Below are positions 54,292 to 63,455 of a DNA stretch of 64,000 bases, piece after piece. Location of the stretch: the NCBI RefSeq assembly GCF_035920445.1, contig NZ_CP109162.1, forward strand, positions 4,650,001 through 4,714,000, in the 5' to 3' direction. How positions within the stretch are numbered: the stretch's first letter is position 1; each line of letters starts with the position of its first letter. Both the position numbers and the translations under genes were made by a program. Under the pieces are notes generated by a model, which had not been told where the DNA came from, did not search any database, and saw only the letters and a program-made list of their open reading frames with translations. This stretch comes from Nocardia sp. NBC_01730 (GTDB taxonomy: Bacteria > Actinomycetota > Actinomycetes > Mycobacteriales > Mycobacteriaceae).

Positions 54292-55185
54292 CTACAACGC
54301 GTGCTCGTCCAACCAGGCGCGCGCGACCTCGCCCGGCGCGGCACCGTCGTCCCGGACCCGCCGGATCATGACAGCAAGGTCCTTCGTCGTCAGCTCGCCC
54401 GCGACATAGTTCAGCTTCTTGATCTGCCGCTGGTCGAGCAGCCCCTTGCGGAACAGCGGCAGCACGTTCTCGGCGCGCAGCGCATAGTCGTCGTCGGACA
54501 GCGCGGTGAGCCCGTCGGTCGCGCCGGGAGCGAGCTCGGGTGGACCGGTCAGCACACCGACTTGGATCTGCCCGTCCAGCAATGCCCTTCGCAGCGCGGC
54601 CGGATCCGGAAACGCCGCGATCGCCGCGAAGTCGCATCCGGTGACCCGATCGAGCCCGGCCGGAAGCGGCAGCAGTCCGGGCGCGGACGCCACGCCGACG
54701 GTCAGCCCACCGCAGCGCGAGGCGAGATCGCCGACGGATCGCACGTTGTCGCGCGCCGCGGCCTGCTCGGTCACCAACACCCGCGGCCGCAGATCGGCGC
54801 CGTCCGCGATGTCGGACACCAGCAGTCCCTCGGGCAGCGCGGCGCTCAGCGCGCTCGCCACCTTCGCGGGCAGGCGATCGGCCGCATGCTCGTCGAGATG
54901 GGCAAGCAACGCGCCGGTGTGCTCCCCCACCACCTCGACCCGGCCCGCGTCGAGCGCGGCCAGGTAATCCGAGCGACCGCCCAGATGCGATTCGACCGCG
55001 GTCCGCGCGCCCGTGCGCGCCAGCGCGCCCGCATAGATTTCGGCGAGCACCGCGGACTCCGCCGAGTCGCCCGCGCCGACCGTGATGCGCGGCCCCGAAT
55101 CGTCGTTCCCGCAGGATACGACCAGCGCGACGGCCCCGACCACCAGAAATCGAGCAACCATCCGCACCGACGTGGCCAACATCAT
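54292..55185 (-). CDS. ProX/OpuAC-type substrate-binding lipoprotein
   Basis: A 297-residue glycine-betaine/choline-type binding protein with a lipoprotein signal peptide ending at Cys25 (ALVVSCGN). The mature part has the OpuAC fold pattern (ITVGAGDSAESAVLAEIYAG near the start, VEVVGEHTGALLAHLDEHAA, and ENVLPLFRKGLLDQRQIKKL towards the end). It is the only gene in this direction and is divergent from the complete transport operon 136 bases away, which has its own binding protein. It may extend the substrates of that importer, or have lost its partners. Confidence 0.88.
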   Translation of the reverse strand: MMLATSVRMVARFLVVGAVALVVSCGNDDSGPRITVGAGDSAESAVLAEIYAGALARTGARTAVESHLGGRSDYLAALDAGRVEVVGEHTGALLAHLDEHAADRLPAKVASALSAALPEGLLVSDIADGADLRPRVLVTEQAAARDNVRSVGDLASRCGGLTVGVASAPGLLPLPAGLDRVTGCDFAAIAAFPDPAALRRALLDGQIQVGVLTGPPELAPGATDGLTALSDDDYALRAENVLPLFRKGLLDQRQIKKLNYVAGELTTKDLAVMIRRVRDDGAAPGEVARAWLDEHAL

Positions 55186-55321
55186 ACGGCGACACCAACT
55201 CTCCGACGGACCGACTCAACCAACGGGAACACCCGGAAGCGGGCAGTATGGACACCCAGAATGTACCGGTGGACGCTCGGCCCCCAGACCGCGCACCGCC
55301 CGCCACGCCGGAAGGACTCCC

Positions 55322-56314
55322 GTGAAATCCACCCGCACCACCGATGCCGCCAGGCACCGGCGCTCCGCGCTGCGCATCGTGTTGCGCGCCTCGCGCGTCC
55401 TTGCCGCCGCCGCGGCCCTCGCCGTCGCGATGATCCTGTCGTCCTGTGGCAATTCCGATCCGCTCGGGGCCAAGGGCAGCTGCGAAAGCGACGGGCTGAT
55501 CGTCGGCTCAGCGAACTTCCCGGAGTCCGAGACCATCGCCAACGTGTACGCGGAGGTGTTGCGGGTGAACGGATTCACCGTCGACACCAAGCTCAACATC
55601 GGCAGTCGGGAAGCTTATATCCCGGCGCTGCGGCAGTGCGCCATTTCGGTAATCCCGGAGTACACCGGCAACCTGCTGCAGTACCTGGACAAGAACGCGA
55701 CCGCGACCACCGCCGCCGACGTGGACAGCGCGCTCGGCAAGGCGATCGGCTCCGACCTGGCCATCGGCACCCCGGCGCCTGGCGAGGACTCCGACGCCGT
55801 CGTCGTCACCCGCGCCACCGCCCAACGCTGGAACTTGCGCACCATCGCGGACCTGGCCGCGCATTCGGCCGAGGTGAAGTTCGGCGCACCGGCCGAATTC
55901 CAGGAGCGCCCGGTCGGTCTGCCCGGTCTGAAGAAGAACTACGGCCTCGACATCGCCGCGAACAACTTCGTGCCGATCGCCGACGGTGGCGGGCCCGCCA
56001 CCGTGCGCGCACTGGTGGACGGCCAGGTGACCGCCGCCAATATCTTCACCACCTCGCCCGCCATCGTGCAGAACGACCTCGTGGTCTTGGCGGATCCGAA
56101 GCACAACTTCCCGGCGCAGAACATCGTCCCGCTGGTCAACGCGGCCAAGAAGTCGGACAAGGCGCTCGCCGCACTGAATGCGGCGTCGGCCGAGCTGACC
56201 ACCGCCGAGCTGATCAAGCTGAATGAGGCCGTCTCGGGCACCAGCAAGACCGAGCCCAAGGCCGCGGCCGTGGCTTGGGTGGCTGCCAAAGGGCTGAGCA
56301 GGCCGAACGGATAG
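55322..56314 (+). CDS. proX: Quaternary-amine ABC importer, substrate-binding lipoprotein
   Basis: A 330-residue lipoprotein, signal ending at Cys42 (MILSSCGN), binding a quaternary amine such as glycine betaine, choline or carnitine. LIVGSANFPESETIANVYAE and ISVIPEYTGNLLQYL are typical of the OpuCC/ProX group, as are GSREAYIPAL and VVLADPKHNFPAQNIVPL. GTG 55322 follows GGAAGGA. First gene of the importer operon; it hands the solute to the two permeases, powered by the ATPase encoded next. The role in osmoprotection is inferred. Confidence 0.92.
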   Translation: MKSTRTTDAARHRRSALRIVLRASRVLAAAAALAVAMILSSCGNSDPLGAKGSCESDGLIVGSANFPESETIANVYAEVLRVNGFTVDTKLNIGSREAYIPALRQCAISVIPEYTGNLLQYLDKNATATTAADVDSALGKAIGSDLAIGTPAPGEDSDAVVVTRATAQRWNLRTIADLAAHSAEVKFGAPAEFQERPVGLPGLKKNYGLDIAANNFVPIADGGGPATVRALVDGQVTAANIFTTSPAIVQNDLVVLADPKHNFPAQNIVPLVNAAKKSDKALAALNAASAELTTAELIKLNEAVSGTSKTEPKAAAVAWVAAKGLSRPNG

Positions 56315-56325
56315 GAGAAACAGCG

Positions 56326-57474
56326 TTGTCCGATATCGAGTTCTCCGGTATCAGCAAGACCTATCCGGACGGCACACATGCCGTCACCGACCTCGATCTG
56401 CGCATCGAATCCGGTTCGTTCACCGTGTTCGTCGGCCCGTCCGGCTGCGGCAAGACCACCTCGATGCGGATGATCAACCGGATGATCACCCCCAGCTCAG
56501 GAACGATCACCGTTGCCGGACAAGATATTTCGACGATCGACCCGGTGCGGCTCCGCCTCGGTATCGGGTACGTGATCCAAAGCGGCGGGCTGCTGCCGCA
56601 CCGCACGGTCGTCGACAACGTGGCCACCGTCCCGGTGTTGCGCGGCGACTCGCGCCGCGCGGCGCGGGCCGCGGCGCTCGAGGTACTGGACCGGGTGGGC
56701 CTGGACCGGTCGCTGGCCGGGCGGTATCCGGCGCAGTTGTCCGGCGGTCAGCAGCAGCGCGTCGGTGTGGCGCGCGCGCTGGCCGCCGACCCGCCGGTTC
56801 TGCTGATGGACGAGCCGTTCAGCGCGGTCGACCCGGTGGTGCGTGCCGAATTGCAGGTCGAAATGCAAAGACTGCAAGCCGAATTGCACAAGACCATCGT
56901 GTTCGTCACACACGACATCGACGAGGCGATCACCCTCGGTGACCGGGTAGCGGTGTTCGGCCGCGGTGGAGTGTTGCAGCAACACGACCCGCCGCGGCAT
57001 CTGCTCGCCCAGCCTGCCACTGATTTCGTCGCCGATTTCGTCGGTCGCGACCGCGGGTATCGGGGGCTGTCCTTCCGAATCGCCGACGACGTTCCGCTCC
57101 AGGAGATCCGGATGGCAGTGGCCGAGGAGGTGAGCACGCTACGGCTGGACCGCGGGGAATGGGTACTGGTGGTCGACGCGACCAGCAAGCCGATCGGCTG
57201 GGTTGACGTGACCGGCGTCGAGGCGCTGCGCTCCGGACGTGCGCTCGCCGACAGCATGTCCGCGGGTGGCTCGCTGTTCAGCCCGACCGGGGACCTGCGC
57301 CAGGCGCTGGACGCCGCGATCTCTTCGCCATCCGGAGTCGGTGTCGCCGTGGACGATTCGGGTGCCGTCCGCGGCGGTGTACTGGCCACCGAGGTGGTGC
57401 GGCAGTTGGCGAACCAGCGCGCGGACGAGGACGCCGAACGCAATCGGCACTTCTTCGAACAGGAAGCGCGGTGA
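56326..57474 (+). CDS. opuCA: Quaternary-amine ABC importer ATPase with CBS region
   Basis: A 382-residue ATPase. Walker A GPSGCGKTT, signature LSGGQQQRVGVARAL and LLMDEPFSAVDPV are complete. After about residue 255 a CBS-like regulatory region follows (GEWVLVVDATSKPIGWVDVTG and later SGVGVAVDDSGAVRGGVL), which in OpuA/OpuC systems senses ionic strength. TTG 56326 is the start because AGGAG lies eight bases before it. The open frame to 56275 overlaps the upstream gene and has no homology. Energises the importer formed by the two permeases that follow. Confidence 0.93.
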   Translation: MSDIEFSGISKTYPDGTHAVTDLDLRIESGSFTVFVGPSGCGKTTSMRMINRMITPSSGTITVAGQDISTIDPVRLRLGIGYVIQSGGLLPHRTVVDNVATVPVLRGDSRRAARAAALEVLDRVGLDRSLAGRYPAQLSGGQQQRVGVARALAADPPVLLMDEPFSAVDPVVRAELQVEMQRLQAELHKTIVFVTHDIDEAITLGDRVAVFGRGGVLQQHDPPRHLLAQPATDFVADFVGRDRGYRGLSFRIADDVPLQEIRMAVAEEVSTLRLDRGEWVLVVDATSKPIGWVDVTGVEALRSGRALADSMSAGGSLFSPTGDLRQALDAAISSPSGVGVAVDDSGAVRGGVLATEVVRQLANQRADEDAERNRHFFEQEAR

Positions 57475-57508
57475 GCGGCGGCCGGATGCCCGAGATCCGG
57501 AGGACGGC

Positions 57509-58177
57509 ATGAAGTATCTCGTCGACAACTTCTCGGAGATCATGGGTTTCACCGGAACCCATCTGTACCTCGCGCTGGTGCCGCTACTGCTGGCGTTGGT
57601 GATCGCGATTCCGGTCGGCGCGCTGATGCGTCGGGTGGCGTTGCTGCGGCGGGTCACGGTGACCGTGGCGAGCCTGGCCTACACCATCCCCTCGCTGGCG
57701 CTGTTCGTGATCATCCCTCCGGTGGTGGGGATTTCGGCCATCGATCCGCTGAACGTCATCATCGCGCTCACCATCTACTCGACAGCGCTGCTGGTGATCG
57801 CGGTCCCCGCCGCCCTGGATTCGGTGCCCGCCACCGTGCTCGACGCGGCCGACGCGGTCGGCTTCGGCTCGCTGCGGCGCACACTCACCGTCGACATGCC
57901 ACTGGCCGTCCCGGTGTTCGTGTCCAGCCTGCGGGTGGTGGTGGTCACCAACATCGCTATGGTGTCGGTCGGCGCGCTGATCGGCGTCGGTGGGCTCGGC
58001 AAGCTGTTCACCCAGGGGTATCAGCGCGACTATCCGGACGAGATCATCGCAGGCATCATCGTGACACTCGCGCTCGCATTGATCGCCGACCGGGTGGTGT
58101 ACGTGCTCGGACGCTGGTCGACACCGTGGGTGCGCGCCGATGCCAGGACCTCGAAAGCGAAAGCCGCTGCCGCATGA
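57509..58177 (+). CDS. opuCB: Quaternary-amine ABC importer permease, first subunit
   Basis: A 222-residue membrane protein with five or six helices, carrying the binding-protein-dependent transport motif DAADAVGFGSLRRTLTVDMP (EAA-like loop contacting the ATPase). The N-terminal segment LVPLLLALVIAIPVGALM and the ALIGVGGLGKLFTQG end are typical for OpuCB/OpuCD or ProW. ATG 57509 follows GGAGG. It overlaps the next permease by ATGA, so a two-subunit membrane domain is made. Confidence 0.92.
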   Translation: MKYLVDNFSEIMGFTGTHLYLALVPLLLALVIAIPVGALMRRVALLRRVTVTVASLAYTIPSLALFVIIPPVVGISAIDPLNVIIALTIYSTALLVIAVPAALDSVPATVLDAADAVGFGSLRRTLTVDMPLAVPVFVSSLRVVVVTNIAMVSVGALIGVGGLGKLFTQGYQRDYPDEIIAGIIVTLALALIADRVVYVLGRWSTPWVRADARTSKAKAAAA

Positions 58178-58890
58178 ACCTTTTCCTCGACGCCTGGCAC
58201 TACCTCACCGACGGTGCGAACTGGAACGGCCCAGCGGGCATCGGCACCCGGATCGCTCAGCACCTCTGGTACAGCTTCCTGACGATCGCGATCTCCGCGG
58301 TGATCGCGGTACCGCTCGGCTTGGTCATCGGCCATACCAGGCGTGGAGCGGCGGTGCTGGTCGGCTTCGCCAACGCCATGCGCGCCCTGCCGACACTCGG
58401 TCTGCTGACCTTCCTGGTGCTGCTGCTCGGTCTCGGCCTGATCCCGCCCCTGCTTGCCCTCGTCACGGTCGGCGTCCCACCGCTGCTGGCCGGCGCCTAC
58501 GCGGGGATCGCCAATGTCCCGGCTGATGTCGTGGACGCCTCGCGCGCCATGGGCATGACCGAACGCCAGATCCTGTTCCGCGTGGAAGTGCCCAACGCCA
58601 TGCCCATCCTGCTCACCGGCCTGCGTGGCGCCACCCTCCAGGTGGTCGCCACCGCGACCATCGCGGCCTACGTCAACCTCGGCGGGCTCGGCCGCTACAT
58701 CTTCGACGGCATCAGCCTCTACCGCTACGACCGCGTTCTGGTCGGCGCCCTCCTGGTGGCGGTGCTCGCGATGCTGCTCGACGGCTTGCTCGCATTCACG
58801 GTGTGGGCTGGCGCACCGGGGACCGGCCGCTTGCGCCGATCACCGCGACTGGCCGTAGCTCCCGCGGTCGATTTGCGAACCGCGGACTGA
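58174..58890 (+). CDS. opuCD: Quaternary-amine ABC importer permease, second subunit
   Basis: A 238-residue permease, paralogous to the preceding one. The coupling loop is DASRAMGMTERQILFRVEVP, with YVNLGGLGRYIFDGISL near the C-terminal helices. The N-terminal 30 residues are cytoplasmic or amphipathic. ATG 58174 overlaps the previous stop (ATGA). Last gene of the operon; a perfect inverted repeat follows. Confidence 0.92.
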   Translation: MNLFLDAWHYLTDGANWNGPAGIGTRIAQHLWYSFLTIAISAVIAVPLGLVIGHTRRGAAVLVGFANAMRALPTLGLLTFLVLLLGLGLIPPLLALVTVGVPPLLAGAYAGIANVPADVVDASRAMGMTERQILFRVEVPNAMPILLTGLRGATLQVVATATIAAYVNLGGLGRYIFDGISLYRYDRVLVGALLVAVLAMLLDGLLAFTVWAGAPGTGRLRRSPRLAVAPAVDLRTAD

Positions 58891-58926
58891 CTCCGTCGGC
58901 CACGCATCGATTCGATACGAACGACT

Positions 58927-58959
58927 AAGGCGCCCCGCTCGAATCGAGCGGGGCGCCTT
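58927..58959. terminator. Bidirectional terminator between opuCD and malic enzyme
   Basis: AAGGCGCCCCGCTC (58927-58940) pairs perfectly with GAGCGGGGCGCCTT (58946-58959) around five bases. It is placed between convergent genes, 36 bases after opuCD and 24 before the end of the malic enzyme gene, and has short T/A ends in both directions. Confidence 0.85.
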
Positions 58960-58982
58960 GGTCGATTACGCTGAAAATCCGG

Positions 58983-60179
58983 TCAGGCGACGCCCTCGGC
59001 GCGGGCAGCGGCGGCGACGGCCTCGGCGACAGCCGGGGCGACGCGAGGGTCCAGCGGGCTCGGGACGATCTTCTCGGGGCCGAGTTCGTCGGCGACGACG
59101 CCGAGGATGGCGTTGGCGGCGGCGATCTTCATGCCCTCGGTAATCCGACGAGCGCCCGCGTCCAGCGCGCCCTTGAAGACACCGGGGAACGCCAGCACGT
59201 TGTTGATCTGGTTCGGGAAGTCGCTGCGGCCGGTGGCCACGATCGAGGCGTACTTGCGCGCCACCTCGGGGTGGATCTCCGGGTCCGGGTTGGACATGGC
59301 GAACACGATCGACTCCGGCGCCATCGAAGCGATGAGCTCCTCCGCGATCAGGCCGGCGGACAGGCCGAGGAACACATCGGCGTCTGCCAGCGCTTCGGCG
59401 GCACCTCCGTTGAGGTGCCGCGGGTTGGTGCGGGTGGCCAGCTCGGCCTTCACCTCGTTGAGGTCACCGCGGTCCTTGCTGACGATGCCCCTCGAGTCCA
59501 GCACGGTGACGTCCAAGACGCCCGCGGCAAGCAGGATGTTCGTGCACGCGACACCGGCCGCGCCCGCGCCGGACACTACGACCTTCAGGCCTTCGATATC
59601 GCGGCCCTGTACCTTGGCCGCGCCGTTGAGGGCGGCGAGCACCACGATCGCGGTGCCGTGCTGGTCGTCGTGCATGACCGGGCAGTCCAGCGCTTCGATG
59701 ACTCGCTTCTCGATCTCGAAGCAGCGCGGCGCGGAAATGTCCTCCAGGTTCACCGCGCCGAAACTCGGACGCAGGCGGATCAGCGTCTCGACGATCTCGT
59801 CGACGTCCTTGGTGTCCAGCACGATCGGGATCGAGTTCAGGCCGGCGAACTTCTTGAACAGCGCGGCCTTGCCCTCCATCACCGGCAGCGAGGCGCGCGG
59901 GCCGATGTCACCGAGGCCGAGCACGGCGGTGCCGTCGCTGACCACGACCACCAGCCGATCGGTCCAGGTGTAGCGCTTGGCCAGCGCCTCATCCTGTGCG
60001 ATCGCGCGGCTGACCTGGGCGACACCTGGCGTGTAGGCGATCGAGAGGTCGCGCTGGGTCTCCAGGGGCGCGCTGAGTTCGACCGAAAGTTTGCCGCCGA
60101 GATGACCCGCGAAAATTTCGTCGTGTGTGATTTCGGAAAGGTTTGCGGTGGCATTCGGTGCGTCAGTCACAGGTGACAC
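58983..60179 (-). CDS. NAD(P)-dependent malic enzyme
   Basis: A 398-residue short bacterial malic enzyme, converting malate to pyruvate and CO2. The N-terminal domain has SIAYTPGVAQVSRAI and the catalytic Tyr/Lys area, followed by VLGLGDIGPRASLPVMEGKA, then IVLDTKDVDEIVETL and FGAVNLEDISAPRCFEIE; VMHDDQHGTAIVVLAAL is the metal-binding segment. The NAD site is VVSGAGAAGVACTNIL, and FAMSNPDPEI follows. GTG 60179 is preceded by AGGAG about eight bases away; GTG 60170 is possible. Supplies pyruvate and reducing equivalents at the TCA-glycolysis junction. Confidence 0.93.
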   Translation of the reverse strand: MSPVTDAPNATANLSEITHDEIFAGHLGGKLSVELSAPLETQRDLSIAYTPGVAQVSRAIAQDEALAKRYTWTDRLVVVVSDGTAVLGLGDIGPRASLPVMEGKAALFKKFAGLNSIPIVLDTKDVDEIVETLIRLRPSFGAVNLEDISAPRCFEIEKRVIEALDCPVMHDDQHGTAIVVLAALNGAAKVQGRDIEGLKVVVSGAGAAGVACTNILLAAGVLDVTVLDSRGIVSKDRGDLNEVKAELATRTNPRHLNGGAAEALADADVFLGLSAGLIAEELIASMAPESIVFAMSNPDPEIHPEVARKYASIVATGRSDFPNQINNVLAFPGVFKGALDAGARRITEGMKIAAANAILGVVADELGPEKIVPSPLDPRVAPAVAEAVAAAARAEGVA

Positions 60180-60671
60180 GATTTCACTCCTGCTCGGGTC
60201 GGGCTAAACCGGGGGACGGTTACCACCGGGTAATAGGTATAAGTCGATTCACTGCGCTCATCGAATGCGCTGACCGGGACGTTTCGAGATGGCTGCGAGC
60301 AAAACGACTGCGGCTGGCAGATATCTTGATGACGTGTCACGGCATTGATGCGCGGAGCAAGAACCAGACGGGTGGTCCGGTCGGAACATGCGGCGTGATC
60401 CTCGGGCCGCGACGGTGCGTCGCGAGTCGGAGATCTCCGTAGCTCTCCAGCTCTCCCCTACCCGGCGGTGGCGTAAGTAAGGAATCCGCACATTCTGCCA
60501 GCCCCACAGGGAAGTTGCCAAACCTGGTATGCCCAGGGCCGTGTCGCGCGCCATCACCCCACCGTAAGGCCTCGGAATTACCCTGAAGTGAGCGGAAACT
60601 CGCACCTCACGGCCGCTGCCCCGTGAGCTGTCGCACCATCCGGCGCCGAGCCGGTGTGAGACCCGGGCAGC
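60180..60671. other. Intergenic region downstream of the FAD gene and upstream of malic enzyme
   Basis: About 490 bases. It should contain the malic enzyme promoter (minus strand, near 60200-60260) and the end of the transcript from the FAD oxidoreductase. One small hairpin is listed. Open frames here lack any recognisable sequence, so no gene is called. Confidence 0.5.
60606..60627 (-). terminator. Possible terminator after the FAD oxidoreductase gene
   Basis: CTCACGG (60606-60612) pairs with CCGTGAG (60621-60627) around eight bases, about 45 bases past the stop of the minus-strand gene. The stem is short and has no U-tract. Confidence 0.35.
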
Positions 60672-62225
60672 TTATGCGACGATGTCTCGCGGCTCTCCCG
60701 ACGCTCTCCCCACGACATCCGGACGCACCCACACGCTGCGAATCCCACCGGACGTCAGGCGCACCCGCCAGTTCTCGGCCGCACCGGGATGATCGGTGCG
60801 GCGGTGCATGCCGCGGCTTTCGGTCCGCATCAGCGCGCTGTATTTCGTGTACCGCGCCACCGCGAGCAGCGCAGCGGCCTGCCTGGCGCGCAGCCGGTCC
60901 ACACCGCTGCCGCCGAGATCGAATTCCGCGCCGGGCCACATCTCGTCCAGTTCGCCGATGCTGTCATGCAGGCTGCCTGCGCTGCGCCAGTAGCTGCGGC
61001 GCAGCGGCAGGGTGTGCTCCTGCACCAACCCGACCACGGCCCTCGGATCGATCCGCGCCACGGCGTTGAGCCCGGCGCCCGGGACCTCCCTGGCAGGCAC
61101 GCGCCGGTCCGCGGCACGCGCGAACTTCGCAGCTGCCGCGCCCGCCCACACGCCGGAGGCGACGGCCCACGCGCCACCCTGGCCGCCGAACCCGCTGCTG
61201 GCGCCGGTGATCGGTTCCCGGCTGGTGACGTCACCGGCGGCGTAGAGCCCGGCGACGGTGGTGGCGCAATCCAATCCGGTCATCCGCAGTCCCCCGGTGC
61301 CGCGCACGGTGCCCTCCAGCACGGCTTGCAGCGGCACCCGCCCCGTGCGGTCGACCACCCGTTGCCGTATCAACCAGCTGCGCAGGGCATCCGGGATGTC
61401 GTCGAGCGAGGTGTACACCTGGCGACCGTTGGCGATGGCCGCGAAGGCCGCCGACCGATGCCCGTCGAGCACGGCGCCGGATTCGTCGTAGAAGGTGGCG
61501 AAATGCAGCGCGAGATCCGATGAGGAACTCGAGCGCACCGCGGGCGTTCTACTGTGCGGCAGCGGGGTCAGGCCGTAGGCGTTGGAGAACTCCATGCCGG
61601 ACAGTTCGGCGCCCGCCTCGACGGCGAACAGCAGCCCGTCACCGGTGTCCACTTCGGTGCCGGCGCCGCCGGACAGGAACGCGCAACCACCGGTGGCGAC
61701 CACGACCGCACCCGCGCGAACGGTCCAGCGCCGAAAGCCGCTGTGCTGCAATCCGCTCGCCCCGGACACCACGCCGTCGCGATCGACGAGCAGTTGTAAC
61801 GCCGGATGATGGTCGAGAATCCGGACTCCGGCCGCGAGCACGCCGCGACGCATACGACGCAGGTAGCCCGCGCCGTCCAGATACACCCGCCGCGCCGCGC
61901 CGCCCGATGCCTCGCCGGGAAACCGATGGCCCCACCGCGCCAGCTGTTCCACCCGCTGGTGGGTCTCCTCCAGCACCCGATGCATCCACTCCGGATCCCC
62001 GAGCCCGCCGCCGTGCGCGTACCCACGTTGCACCGCCGCATCCCGCGCAGGCCCCGGCGGAATGTTCCACAGCGACGTCGTGCCGAACGCCGTCGGCCCG
62101 CTGGAGCCGCATCGCGCTTTGTCGGCGAGGACGACGCTGGCCCCGGTGGCGGCGGCCGAGACGGCCGCCCAAGTCCCGGCGGGGCCACCGCCGAGAACCA
62201 GTACGTCCGTCTCGAGTGCACTCAC
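60672..62225 (-). CDS. FAD-dependent oxidoreductase, fumarate reductase/SDH flavoprotein-like
   Basis: A 517-residue flavoprotein. The dinucleotide site is DVLVLGGGPAGTWAAVSAA with SVVLADKARCGSSG; the second FAD segment is DCATTVAGLYAAGDVTSREP and GASSGFGGQGGAW. It ends with TESRGMHRRTDHP, the helical C-terminal motif of the SdhA/NadB/AprA superfamily. The covalent-flavin His and the fumarate-binding Arg/His set cannot be placed surely, so it may be an AprA-like or fumarate-reductase-like enzyme of unknown substrate. GTG 62225 gives the N-terminus SALETDVLVL; GTG 62252 is alternative. No iron-sulfur partner gene lies next to it. Confidence 0.85.
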   Translation of the reverse strand: MSALETDVLVLGGGPAGTWAAVSAAATGASVVLADKARCGSSGPTAFGTTSLWNIPPGPARDAAVQRGYAHGGGLGDPEWMHRVLEETHQRVEQLARWGHRFPGEASGGAARRVYLDGAGYLRRMRRGVLAAGVRILDHHPALQLLVDRDGVVSGASGLQHSGFRRWTVRAGAVVVATGGCAFLSGGAGTEVDTGDGLLFAVEAGAELSGMEFSNAYGLTPLPHSRTPAVRSSSSSDLALHFATFYDESGAVLDGHRSAAFAAIANGRQVYTSLDDIPDALRSWLIRQRVVDRTGRVPLQAVLEGTVRGTGGLRMTGLDCATTVAGLYAAGDVTSREPITGASSGFGGQGGAWAVASGVWAGAAAAKFARAADRRVPAREVPGAGLNAVARIDPRAVVGLVQEHTLPLRRSYWRSAGSLHDSIGELDEMWPGAEFDLGGSGVDRLRARQAAALLAVARYTKYSALMRTESRGMHRRTDHPGAAENWRVRLTSGGIRSVWVRPDVVGRASGEPRDIVA

Positions 62226-62276
62226 AATGAGAAATGTTCGGCCACAATTCACCCGGCCGCAACCAATACCGGAATA

Positions 62277-62543
62277 TCAACTCCACCATTGTGTCCAAAG
62301 CAATATGCCGGCCGCGACGAAAACAACCACGGATCCGGAAAGGGCTGCGAAACCCCGATGCCTATCCGAATAAATCTGCGCCGTGACGGCGATCGCGGCG
62401 ATCACCGCATGCCAGGTCACCGACTCTCCGCCGGGCCCTGGGAACCCGCGCCGGTCGGCGATCACCGAGGCGCCGACTACAACGAGCATGAGTGCGAAGG
62501 TGCCTGCGGCAACAATTCCGCTGAGCCCACGCACCACTCTCAC
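62277..62543 (-). CDS. Small membrane protein, three helices
   Basis: An 88-residue protein with helices at about 8-28, 43-60 and 66-86. The middle loop ADRRGFPGPGG and the pattern HAVIAAIAVTAQIYSDRHRG are like a family of small actinobacterial membrane proteins of unknown role. GTG 62543 overlaps the stop of the PHP gene (GTGA), so it is cotranslated with it. Function unknown. Confidence 0.75.
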   Translation of the reverse strand: MRVVRGLSGIVAAGTFALMLVVVGASVIADRRGFPGPGGESVTWHAVIAAIAVTAQIYSDRHRGFAALSGSVVVFVAAGILLWTQWWS

Positions 62544-63394
62544 GAGGCGATCACCGGCACCCCGGTCGCCTTGCCGACCAACTTCTCGAATTGGGCGGCT
62601 TCGGTGGTGAATTCACCGAGCCGGATGGTCTTGTTCGCGCCGTGGTAGTCCGACGAACCAGTGGTGAGCAGACCGAGTTCGGCGGCCAAGTCCGTCAGCA
62701 GCGCACGATCAGCCGCCGAGTGGTCGGGGTGATCGATCTCCAGACCGCCCAGCCCCAGGGTGGCCAGCTCGCGGATGTCCGAAAGCGCGAGCAACCTGCC
62801 CCGCTTGCGCGCCCTGGTGTGCGCGAGCACACTCACGCCACCGGCGGTGGCGATCATCTCGACCGCGTGACGCAGCGGCGTGTCGGCCTTCTCCGCGTAA
62901 TAGCGGCCGTGCGGGGCGAGCAGCTCGGTGAATGCGGCGTCCACACTCGGCACCACGCCCGCCGCCACGAGTGCGCGCGCCAGATGCGGACGACCCGCGG
63001 ACGGCCCGGCCGAGGCGAGCACGGCATCGGGGTCGATCGGCAGTCCGTCGGCCGCCATCCGCTCCGCCATGGCACGCAGGCGCTCCACCCGCTCGGCGCG
63101 CAGCCGCTCGCGTTCGTCGGCGAAACAACGATCGGTCGGATCGAACAGGTAGGCGAGCAAATGCACGGGAACCGGCCAGCCGTCCGCGCCGAGCCCGACG
63201 CAGGACATCTCCATGCCGCGGACCAGCGTCATCCCTTTCGGTAGCGCGTCGACTGCCTCCGCCCATCCGGCCGTCGTGTCGTGGTCGGTGATCGCGACGA
63301 CATCCAAGTCCGCGGCCGCCGCGTTCCGTACCAATTCGGCCGGAGTGTCGGTACCGTCGGACGCCGTCGAATGGGTATGCAGGTCGATGCGCAC
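62540..63394 (-). CDS. PHP-domain phosphoesterase (RNase AM/YciV-like)
   Basis: A 284-residue PHP metal phosphoesterase. All metal-binding motifs are seen: DLHTHSTASDGT near the N-terminus, ITDHDTTAGW, the His in SVLAHTRAR and the closing SSDYHG. A long insertion at about 90-150 is the family's inserted helical domain. Members of the YciV/TrpH subfamily remove 5-prime nucleotides from short RNAs or hydrolyse 3-prime,5-prime-bisphosphates. It overlaps the small membrane protein and is divergent from corA. Confidence 0.92.
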   Translation of the reverse strand: MRIDLHTHSTASDGTDTPAELVRNAAAADLDVVAITDHDTTAGWAEAVDALPKGMTLVRGMEMSCVGLGADGWPVPVHLLAYLFDPTDRCFADERERLRAERVERLRAMAERMAADGLPIDPDAVLASAGPSAGRPHLARALVAAGVVPSVDAAFTELLAPHGRYYAEKADTPLRHAVEMIATAGGVSVLAHTRARKRGRLLALSDIRELATLGLGGLEIDHPDHSAADRALLTDLAAELGLLTTGSSDYHGANKTIRLGEFTTEAAQFEKLVGKATGVPVIAS

Positions 63395-63442
63395 GCCCCA
63401 GTCTTACAGTTCGCGGATCCGTTCCCGCACGCGCAGGCGACG

Positions 63443-63448
63443 TAGCAT
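63443..63448 (+). promoter_or_regulatory. Candidate -10 box of corA, leaderless
   Basis: TAGCAT ends 7 bases before GTG 63456, with no ribosome site between. No clear -35 hexamer is seen. Confidence 0.4.
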
Positions 63449-63455
63449 CGTCACC

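Noticed and set aside
60258..60605. 115-codon minus-strand ORF between malic enzyme and the FAD gene
   Set aside because: No recognisable motif, no good ribosome binding site and unusual composition; left as intergenic.
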